Of a DNA stretch of 9,926 nucleotides, positions 1 through 6,709 are shown piece by piece. A program made the position numbers and the translations under genes. Location of the stretch: the NCBI GenBank assembly GCA_002296125.1, contig DBHI01000083.1, positions 1-9,926 on the forward strand, read 5' to 3'. Each line of letters begins with the position of its first letter. Within the stretch, counting starts at the first letter, position 1. Under the pieces are notes generated by a model, which did not search any database, was not told where the DNA came from, and worked only from the letters and a program-made list of their open reading frames with translations. This DNA comes from Anaerolineales bacterium UBA832 (GTDB taxonomy: Bacteria > Chloroflexota > Anaerolineae > Anaerolineales > UBA11657).

Positions 1-1
1 A

Positions 2-2257
2 TGGAATAAAAGAAGGTGGGTTTTATGTGCTTTGATTTTCTATTCTATATATGTAGTATTTTTTACTACTATATTTACAAATGGCAACGGATTAGCAACA
101 GGGTTTATGGGATCTTTGGGGTATTGGATAGAGCAACAGTCTGTTGAGAGAGGTGGGCAACCTTGGTATTACTATATTTTAGTTATGATTCCTATGTATG
201 AATATTTACCATTTTTAGGTCTCATTATTGGTTTCGTCTTATATGTTACTGCAATAAGAAATGACAGGAAGTATGAGAGTAAATTGTGGTATAGGGACAG
301 TTCTTTAGTGTATTTTAATTTCTTATTTTTCTGGTGTTTCGCTTCAATCCTTATATATATGTTAGCTGGAGAAAAAATGCCATGGTTAACCGTGCATTTA
401 AGTCTACCTATGATAATTATTTCTGGGTGGGCCTTTGGAATACTTCTTCAGAGAATTGATTGGAACAAATTATTCGGGGTTAATTTTACAGTGTTATTAT
501 TGGTTTTGTTATTAGCTGGTATTTCTATGACACAAACGATAATAAGTATTTTAAATGTACTATCTATTCAAAGTACGAGTGTAAATTTGTACGCTTCAAG
601 AGATTGGTTAGAAGTAATGTCTAGCGTAGTTCTATTAGTTGTGATGATTGTGTTATTGTACAAATTTGTTTCTAAGGTGGGATGGTTAGATATTTCTAGA
701 TTGATTAATATTATGATTGTTGGAGTGTTTGGAGTATTGACTATTCGTACTGCTATAGGATCAAGTTATATTAGATATGATGAACAAACTGAATTTATTA
801 ATTATGCCTCAGGAGCTCCTGGTATAAGGGTAGTGATGGAACAAGTTGAGGAGATTTCCAGAAGAACTACAGATGGATTATCTATAAGGATTGGGTATGA
901 TGATGATGTGTCTTGGCCATTTACTTGGTATCTGAGACACTATGATAATCAGGTATTTGTGGGTGGAGAACCGACAAGGGACTTGTTGCAAGACTCTGAT
1001 TTAGTAATAGCAGGAAATAATAATTGGCCTGAGATTGAATCGATTCTAAGAACAAATTATTCGTCATTCGAATATATTAGAATGTGGTGGCCTATGCAGG
1101 ATTATTTTGGGCTAAATTCGGAAAGAATCATGAATAATTTGTTAGATCCACAGAGATTGAGTGCATTGTGGAACATTTGGTACATGAGAGACTATACTCA
1201 ATATGGATCAATTAACGGTGTTGATTATTCTTTGTCTAGGTGGCCTGTAGTTGATAAAATGCGATTTTATGTTAGTAGAAAATTGACATCCAAAATGTGG
1301 GATATAAGTAGTATGTCTACATTAGATATGGTGGACAGTTCTACTGATCCATTTGAAGATGTTCATATAATTAGAGAAGCGGACAAGCTGATAAATACAG
1401 TTTTTGATGATGATGAAGGAATGGATCGTCCAAAGGATGTATCAATATCAGATGATGGGTTTATATATGTTGCAGATACGTTTAATCATCGTATTTTGAA
1501 ATTCGATAATCAAGGCAAACTAGTATTGCAATGGGGTTTTTATGGTTCAGTATATGAGTCTAATGAGCGTAGTAATGGCTTGAATGAACCGTGGGGTATT
1601 GACGTTTCTAAAGATGGGTTTGTATATGTTGCTGACACCTGGAATCATAGGATCGTTAAATATGATTTGGAAGGTGATTTCGTTTTATCTTGGGGAGGTT
1701 TTGGCGATGACGCTGATCTTTATAGTATGTGGGGACCTAGAGAGGTTTTAGTAGGTCAGGATGGAATGATATATGTTGCTGACACTGGCAATAAGCGCAT
1801 ATCAGTTTTTACAGATGACGGACAAATTGTACGTCAAGTAGGTATGGGAGGTTTAGGGTCTGGTGAATTTGAAGAGCCTGTTGGTTTGTCTCTTGATAGT
1901 GTAGGGAATTTGTATGTAGCAGATACTTGGAATGCTAGGATTCAAGTGTTTGATAATGAAGGGAAATTTTTGTATGAATGGGATGTATTAGAATGGGATG
2001 GTCAATCTCTAGATAATAAGCCGTATTTGGCAATTGACGATAAGGAAAACAAATTGTATGCTACTGCTCCTGAAGGTTATAGGATTCTAGTTTGGGATCT
2101 CCTTGGTGAACCGTTGATGTCTTGGGGGGATTTTGGTAAGGAGATGAATTCATTTGATTTACCTACAGGAATAGATATAGATTCTTCTGGAGGAATATAT
2201 TTGGCTGACTCTGAGAATAATAGAGTGTTATACTTTATGGGTTTTGTAGATAAATGA
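2..2257 (+). CDS. Agl23-like (TIGR03663-type) membrane protein with C-terminal NHL beta-propeller, 5' truncated by window edge
   Basis: The frame is open from the first complete codon at position 2, so the true start is upstream. A TTG at 32 lies inside a membrane segment and is not a credible start. The visible 751 residues (numbered from position 2) begin with about seven hydrophobic segments near 7-25, 60-84, 102-122, 129-150, 160-182, 202-223 and 235-253. The GSLGYW (37-42) and RGGQPWYYY (50-58) motifs, and WPFTWYLRH (305-313), resemble the flippase-associated Agl23 family. Six NHL blades follow at about 475-502, 528-555, 577-604, 624-650, 671-699 and 719-745, with YVADTxNxRI cores in the first four and weaker fifth and sixth copies. 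The propeller probably lies outside the membrane as a binding or scaffolding platform. The likely role is in envelope glycan or lipid-linked sugar handling, but the substrate is unknown. The catalytic acidic motif expected near the N-terminus is not visible here. Confidence 0.8.
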   Translation, partial: WNKRRWVLCALIFYSIYVVFFTTIFTNGNGLATGFMGSLGYWIEQQSVERGGQPWYYYILVMIPMYEYLPFLGLIIGFVLYVTAIRNDRKYESKLWYRDSSLVYFNFLFFWCFASILIYMLAGEKMPWLTVHLSLPMIIISGWAFGILLQRIDWNKLFGVNFTVLLLVLLLAGISMTQTIISILNVLSIQSTSVNLYASRDWLEVMSSVVLLVVMIVLLYKFVSKVGWLDISRLINIMIVGVFGVLTIRTAIGSSYIRYDEQTEFINYASGAPGIRVVMEQVEEISRRTTDGLSIRIGYDDDVSWPFTWYLRHYDNQVFVGGEPTRDLLQDSDLVIAGNNNWPEIESILRTNYSSFEYIRMWWPMQDYFGLNSERIMNNLLDPQRLSALWNIWYMRDYTQYGSINGVDYSLSRWPVVDKMRFYVSRKLTSKMWDISSMSTLDMVDSSTDPFEDVHIIREADKLINTVFDDDEGMDRPKDVSISDDGFIYVADTFNHRILKFDNQGKLVLQWGFYGSVYESNERSNGLNEPWGIDVSKDGFVYVADTWNHRIVKYDLEGDFVLSWGGFGDDADLYSMWGPREVLVGQDGMIYVADTGNKRISVFTDDGQIVRQVGMGGLGSGEFEEPVGLSLDSVGNLYVADTWNARIQVFDNEGKFLYEWDVLEWDGQSLDNKPYLAIDDKENKLYATAPEGYRILVWDLLGEPLMSWGDFGKEMNSFDLPTGIDIDSSGGIYLADSENNRVLYFMGFVDK

Positions 2258-2303
2258 ACAATTGTTTAGTAATTTATATTACATGTTTTGTATCAGGTCT
2301 AGG

Positions 2304-2312
2304 TGATATAAT
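2304..2312 (+). promoter_or_regulatory. Extended -10 promoter element before sucC
   Basis: TGATATAAT is a perfect extended -10 (TG-n-TATAAT) for a sigma70-type RNA polymerase. No convincing -35 hexamer lies 16-18 bp upstream, which is typical of extended -10 promoters. Transcription would begin near 2319, leaving a very short leader that already contains the AGGAG ribosome site. This would let sucCD be transcribed independently of the upstream membrane-protein gene. Confidence 0.45.
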
Positions 2313-2320
2313 CGTTCAAT

Positions 2321-2325
2321 AGGAG
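2321..2325 (+). promoter_or_regulatory. Shine-Dalgarno site fixing the sucC start
   Basis: AGGAG lies 7 nt before the ATG at 2333 but only 1 nt before the upstream in-frame ATG at 2327. This spacing, and the family-typical N-terminus MKLHEYQSK, select 2333 as the real start. Confidence 0.7.
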
Positions 2326-2332
2326 AATGGAT

Positions 2333-3460
2333 ATGAAATTACATGAATACCAAAGCAAGAATTTGTTTTCCAAGTATGGTATTCCTATACCGGAAGGCGC
2401 TGTTGCTGGTGATGTTGATGAAGCTGTTGAAATTGCAGAAAAGTTAAATTCGGATGTAGTAGTAAAAGCGCAAGTACTTGTTGGAGGAAGAGGTAAGGCT
2501 GGAGGTGTTAAAGTTGCTAAAAGTGTTGGTGATGTTAAGAGATATGCAAGTGATATTCTTGGAATGGAAATATCAGGCCTTACTGTAGGTAAGGTGTTGA
2601 TAGATAGAGCAGTTGGGATTTCAAGTGAGATTTATCTTGGTATTACAAATGACAGAAGGAGACGCTGTCCAGTAATGATGGCATCTGCTGCAGGAGGTGT
2701 TGATATTGAGGAGGTGGCTGCTAAAACTCCTGATATGATATTTAGAGAATATATACATCCTTTTTTAGGGTTGAGAAAATATCAGACTAGAAATATTGCT
2801 TTTGGTATTAATTTGCCTTCTGAACTGATAGCTGATTTTGATGATATATGCCAAGCTCTTTATGTTGCTTATAGGGAGAGTGATGCTGAATTAGCAGAAA
2901 TAAATCCATTAGTTATTACAAATAATAATAAATTGTTGGCTGTAGATGGAAAAATTGTATTAGATGATAATGCATTATTTAGACATTCTGATCTAAGTGA
3001 GTTGAGGGATGAAAAATCTGAAGATGAGCAGGAAATGATTGCAAGAAAACAGGGGTTGTCATATGTTGCCTTAGAAGGTGATATTGGATGTCTAGTCAAT
3101 GGAGCAGGATTGGCAATGGGTACTATGGATATCATTAAGTATTTTGGAGGTGAGCCTGCGAATTTCTTGGATATTGGTGGTGGAGCAACTGCCGATAAAG
3201 TGTCTGAAGCTCTGAGGATTATACTGATGGATCCAGGTGTAAAAGTTCTTTTGATAAATATATTTGGGGGAATTACTAGGTGTGATGAAGTGGCTAAGGG
3301 TATTATCGAGGCTATAGAAAAAGTTGGTGTAGAGGTTCCTATGGTAGTAAGATTAGTAGGAACTAATGAGGAAGAAGGTAGAGATATTCTTGCTAATGCT
3401 GAATTAACTACTGCATCATCTTTGGCTGATGCGGCTCAGAAGGCTATTAAGCTGGCATAA
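2333..3460 (+). CDS. sucC: Succinate--CoA ligase (ADP/GDP-forming), beta subunit
   Basis: This is the 375-residue beta subunit of succinyl-CoA synthetase, close to the usual ~388. It carries the ATP-grasp nucleotide site and, with SucD, makes ATP or GTP from succinyl-CoA in the TCA cycle in the cytoplasm. Visible family signatures are the N-terminal LHEYQSK, the glycine-rich GGRGKAGG at 51-58, LAEINPL at 187-193 (metal and nucleotide contacts), VNGAGLAMGTMD at 255-266, GGGAT at 282-286 and NIFGGITRCD at 309-318. VRLVGTNEEEG at 339-349 is also conserved. The start is set at 2333 rather than 2327 because of the AGGAG spacing and the conserved MxLHEYQ N-terminus. The sequence is complete, with no obvious missing residue. 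It lies 15 nt upstream of sucD, almost certainly in one transcript. Nucleotide specificity (ADP or GDP) cannot be read from the sequence by eye. Confidence 0.97.
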   Translation: MKLHEYQSKNLFSKYGIPIPEGAVAGDVDEAVEIAEKLNSDVVVKAQVLVGGRGKAGGVKVAKSVGDVKRYASDILGMEISGLTVGKVLIDRAVGISSEIYLGITNDRRRRCPVMMASAAGGVDIEEVAAKTPDMIFREYIHPFLGLRKYQTRNIAFGINLPSELIADFDDICQALYVAYRESDAELAEINPLVITNNNKLLAVDGKIVLDDNALFRHSDLSELRDEKSEDEQEMIARKQGLSYVALEGDIGCLVNGAGLAMGTMDIIKYFGGEPANFLDIGGGATADKVSEALRIILMDPGVKVLLINIFGGITRCDEVAKGIIEAIEKVGVEVPMVVRLVGTNEEEGRDILANAELTTASSLADAAQKAIKLA

Positions 3461-3475
3461 TGAATAGAGGTATAT

Positions 3476-4360
3476 ATGAGTATATTAGTAAACAAAAATA
3501 CAAAGGTAATAGTTCAGGGAATTACAGGGAGAGAAGGTTTATTTCATTCGAGGCAGATGTTGGCATATGGTACTAATATTGTCGCTGGAGTTACACCAGG
3601 TAAGGGTGGTGATGTAATTGAAGGAGATATTCCAGTATATGATTCTTGTAGGAATGTAATAAAAGATCACAATATAGATTGTTCCGTGATATATGTTCCA
3701 GCTAGATTTGCTGCTGAAGCTATTATTGAAGCTGCTGAATGTGGTATTGAATTAATAGTATGTATTACTGAAGGTGTTCCAGTTAGCGATATGATGGAAG
3801 TTAGATCATATATAGACTCTGTAGGCTCTAGATTGATTGGTCCGAACTGTCCTGGTATTTTGACTCCTGGTCAAACAAAAATTGGAATTATACCTGGGCA
3901 TATTGCAAAACCTGGTAATGTTGGTGTGGTTTCTAGATCTGGTACATTGACATATGAGGTGTTGTATGCGTTGAAACAGCATGAATTGGGTGCAACTACT
4001 TGTGTAGGAATAGGTGGAGACCCCGTGAATGGCACAAATTTTATTGATGTTATTGAACTGTTTCAGGATGATGATCAAACTCAACAAATAGTAATGATTG
4101 GAGAGATAGGCGGTTCTGCAGAAGAAGAAGCAGCCGATTATATATTAGATAATGTTGATAAACCAGTAGTAGCATTTATTGCAGGACAAACAGCTCCTCC
4201 TGGAAAGCGAATGGGACATGCTGGAGCAATTGTTGAAGGTGGATCTGGGAAAGCTTCTGATAAAATAGATGCATTAAAAGTATCTGGTGTTTACATTGCT
4301 AATCATCCAGAGGAGATACCCATGATGTTATTGAATAACATCAACGGGGACCAGAATTAA
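3476..4360 (+). CDS. sucD: Succinate--CoA ligase (ADP/GDP-forming), alpha subunit
   Basis: This is the 294-residue alpha subunit of succinyl-CoA synthetase (family norm about 290). It binds CoA and carries the histidine that is phosphorylated during catalysis. The Rossmann-like CoA site is visible at GITGREGLFHSRQ (15-27), followed by the conserved GVTPGKGG at 38-45. The substrate/phosphate segment is IGPNCPGI (121-128), SRSGTLTYE is at 153-161 and IGEIGGSAEE at 208-217. The catalytic motif GKRMGHAGA spans 243-251, with His248 as the predicted phosphohistidine. ATG at 3476 has AGAGG five bases upstream, and the N-terminus aligns with the family, so the start is secure. It follows sucC by 15 nt in the usual sucCD order. 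The frame continues without another stop from its TAA into the next gene, 33 nt downstream. Confidence 0.97.
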   Translation: MSILVNKNTKVIVQGITGREGLFHSRQMLAYGTNIVAGVTPGKGGDVIEGDIPVYDSCRNVIKDHNIDCSVIYVPARFAAEAIIEAAECGIELIVCITEGVPVSDMMEVRSYIDSVGSRLIGPNCPGILTPGQTKIGIIPGHIAKPGNVGVVSRSGTLTYEVLYALKQHELGATTCVGIGGDPVNGTNFIDVIELFQDDDQTQQIVMIGEIGGSAEEEAADYILDNVDKPVVAFIAGQTAPPGKRMGHAGAIVEGGSGKASDKIDALKVSGVYIANHPEEIPMMLLNNINGDQN

Positions 4361-4361
4361 A

Positions 4362-4383
4362 AGTCTAATTATAGTCTAACTAT
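4362..4383 (+). repeat. Two tandem copies of an 11-bp unit between sucD and the next gene
   Basis: AGTCTAATTAT (4362-4372) is followed immediately by AGTCTAACTAT (4373-4383), 10 of 11 bases identical. The unit length equals about one helical turn. It fills most of the 33-nt gap before the GTG start at 4394. It could be a replication-slippage duplication, or a pair of sites on one face of the helix. Nothing further can be assigned. Confidence 0.75.
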
Positions 4384-4393
4384 TTTAAATATA

Positions 4394-6709
4394 GTGGATA
4401 CACAGAACAACAAACTTCAAATAGGCTTTCTAGTAGTTATTGCTGCTACTATATTAGCTGTATGGCCTTTTTTATCATCCCCTAGTTTACCTACGGGTAC
4501 AGATGCTGAAATACATATATTTAGGGCGGCTCAGGTAGAAAAATCTATTACTGAAGGAATTTTATATCCTCGATGGGCACCAGATTTTTATTATGGTAAT
4601 GGCTATCCTATTTTTAACTATTATGCACCTTTAGCCTATCATTTAGCAGCGTACTATAGCCTGTTGACTGGTTTTGGTGTGGTAGCAGGTAGTAAGTTTG
4701 TTTTGATACTTGCTGCGTTTTTAGGTTCTGTGGGTATGTACATGTTTGTCGCAAAAAGATGGGGTAGAGTCGAAGCTATGATAGCAGGAGTTTGTTGGTG
4801 CTATTCCCCATACATTATTTTTTTAGAGCCGCATGCTCGTGGAGAAATTGCGGAATCATTGGCAATAGGAATTTCGCCATTGGTTCTATGGTTATTTGAT
4901 CAGGTTAGGAATACTGGTCACAAATATCACATTGTTTTAGCTGCCCTTAGTTTAGCTGCCGTAATTCTGTCACATCCATTGACAGCATTAGTAACTTATG
5001 GGTTCTTGATAATATTCTTGCTTTGGGAATTTATTATTACTCCATTAACTCTTGATGATTCTTCTAAATCAATAAATGGAGGTACAGTATATAGTGTCAC
5101 TATAGCAGTGATATTGGGATTAGGATTAGCAGCATTATATTGGTTGCCAGCTGGATTTGAGAGAGAAATTGTAAGAATGGATTATTATGGTATAGGTCAT
5201 TATGATTTCCGAAGACATTTTATAGAATTATCTGAATTAATTTCACCTGCTATTTGGTCTGATACAGGTGCAGCATTTCCAGTGTTTAATTTTAGTATGG
5301 GTTCTGTTCATGTGGTTTTAGCTATTATGGGTGTTGCCACTGTATTCAACAGACATATGAGACGCCTTGATACTTTATTGATGACTTTGGGATTGTTTGG
5401 TGCTACATATTTAATGACGGATGCATCACAAGGATTGTGGGAAATGATTCCTCCAATGAGATACTTTCAGTTTCCAATGAGGTTTTTGGGTTCAGCAGCT
5501 TTAGCTATTGTTCCTCTTTGTGGATTGTCTATGGCTTGGGTTAAGAATGTAAAAAATGACTTTATAAAAAATGTAGTTCCGTCAGTAGTAGTTGGATTAA
5601 TTTTGTTTTCCTCATTTCCGCTGATGTATCCTCCAGAGTGGAGTGATTTTGGAGAAGTTAATGGCCAACGATATCACCGTGATGAATTGCAGGGCAAATG
5701 GTTTGGAACTACTTGTTGTCATGATTTTGTACCAGTAGACGTTCAGCTTATCCCTGATCCTGATCCATATATTACAGAGCAATATTTGGATAATAGAGTT
5801 TATATAGAAAAATTTGATAGACAATCTTTGCCATCCGGAACAGTTATTGAAGTTGTAAGTAGTAATTCTGAATCTGATATATATTATGTCTCTAGTGATA
5901 ATGAATTCACATTAAGAATGTCTAGATTTTATTTTCCTGGATGGGAAGTAATGATTGATGATGAACAGTGGCCTTTTGAGATATCTGATCCGAATGGGAG
6001 GATAGTAATTAACATGCCTTCAGGAGAATACCAGTTAAAGTTATCATTTGAAGCAACTCCAATTCGAAGTGTTGCTAGTTTGATTAGTTTGTTTTCTCTT
6101 GTGGTTACTATTGTTGTTTTATTATTTGGATTTAGGGATACTAATGTATATGGATCCAGTGAAAATGAAGGCTCGCCTATTATATATCAACTGGCTCTAT
6201 TAGTAGTATTAGCTGCCATGGTTATAAAGTATATTGGGGGGGTTGGAGGTTGGTTTCAGTATCATTCTGCAGGTCGTAATGTTCATGTGGCTGATTATAA
6301 TACTTTTGCGGTAGTGGAAGATGAATTGGAATTATTAGCATTTGATATTAGTGCAAGTGATGTTCATCAAGGTGGTGAGTTGTCATTAGTGTTGTACTGG
6401 AAAGCAAATGTTGTTCCAACTCGTAATTACCAGGTTTATGTACATTTGCGTGGTGAAGATGGTACTATTGTTGGTCAGTCAGATAAAATCAATCCAGCTA
6501 GTTATCCGACTAGTCGATGGGATATAAGTAAGTATGTGGCAGACAATCATACTATAAGTGTATCTGAGAATGCGTCTACTGGTTTGTATCAATTCCATGT
6601 TGGTCTATGGGATCATTTAACAGGGGAGAGGTTTTTAGCGTTTGATGTTAATGGATGGCTATTAGGAGAAAGTATTCCCATAGATCATACTATCTATGTT
6701 ACTGAATAG
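4394..6709 (+). CDS. PTPS-related (PF10131-like) polytopic membrane protein, putative GT-C glycosyltransferase
   Basis: This 771-residue integral membrane protein resembles the '6-pyruvoyl-tetrahydropterin synthase-related' membrane family, which despite its name looks like a GT-C glycosyltransferase. The first outer loop holds GTDAEIHIFR (35-44), with acidic residues D37 and E39 as candidate catalytic or metal positions. Then comes the family-typical LYPRWAPDFYYGNGYP (57-72) and FNYYAPLAYH (74-83). About eleven membrane spans lie between 10 and 413. An extracytoplasmic part includes a Cys-Cys-His cluster (441-443) and a YfhO-like FPGWEVMID (514-522). Two more spans (about 557-579 and 597-615) precede a C-terminal beta-rich domain (about 643-768). 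GTG at 4394 is the only usable start after the sucD stop and leaves a 9-residue cytoplasmic tail before the first span, but it has no Shine-Dalgarno site. It probably transfers a sugar from a lipid carrier in the envelope. Donor and acceptor are unknown. Confidence 0.75.
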   Translation: MDTQNNKLQIGFLVVIAATILAVWPFLSSPSLPTGTDAEIHIFRAAQVEKSITEGILYPRWAPDFYYGNGYPIFNYYAPLAYHLAAYYSLLTGFGVVAGSKFVLILAAFLGSVGMYMFVAKRWGRVEAMIAGVCWCYSPYIIFLEPHARGEIAESLAIGISPLVLWLFDQVRNTGHKYHIVLAALSLAAVILSHPLTALVTYGFLIIFLLWEFIITPLTLDDSSKSINGGTVYSVTIAVILGLGLAALYWLPAGFEREIVRMDYYGIGHYDFRRHFIELSELISPAIWSDTGAAFPVFNFSMGSVHVVLAIMGVATVFNRHMRRLDTLLMTLGLFGATYLMTDASQGLWEMIPPMRYFQFPMRFLGSAALAIVPLCGLSMAWVKNVKNDFIKNVVPSVVVGLILFSSFPLMYPPEWSDFGEVNGQRYHRDELQGKWFGTTCCHDFVPVDVQLIPDPDPYITEQYLDNRVYIEKFDRQSLPSGTVIEVVSSNSESDIYYVSSDNEFTLRMSRFYFPGWEVMIDDEQWPFEISDPNGRIVINMPSGEYQLKLSFEATPIRSVASLISLFSLVVTIVVLLFGFRDTNVYGSSENEGSPIIYQLALLVVLAAMVIKYIGGVGGWFQYHSAGRNVHVADYNTFAVVEDELELLAFDISASDVHQGGELSLVLYWKANVVPTRNYQVYVHLRGEDGTIVGQSDKINPASYPTSRWDISKYVADNHTISVSENASTGLYQFHVGLWDHLTGERFLAFDVNGWLLGESIPIDHTIYVTE

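Noticed and set aside
32..34. TTG at 32 as the start of the first gene
   Set aside because: The frame is open back to the window edge, and TTG falls within a hydrophobic segment of a family known to have more sequence upstream; the gene is truncated, not complete.
2257..2282. Short palindrome AACAATTGTT and a GTAAT/ATTAC stem after the first gene as a terminator
   Set aside because: The stems are short and AT-only or nearly so, with no following U-tract; such structures are expected by chance in DNA this AT-rich.
2327..2329. ATG at 2327 as the sucC start
   Set aside because: It lies only 1 nt after AGGAG, and it would add Met-Asp before the conserved MKLHEYQ N-terminus; 2333 fits better.
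2869..4087. Open frames on the - strand inside sucC and sucD (88 and 93 codons)
   Set aside because: They are antisense to highly conserved enzymes and show no domain, ribosome site or promoter of their own.
4394..6709. A pterin-synthesis role for the PTPS-related protein
   Set aside because: The family name is historical; the sequence is a polytopic membrane protein with GT-C-like features and no 6-pyruvoyl-tetrahydropterin synthase zinc motif was seen.
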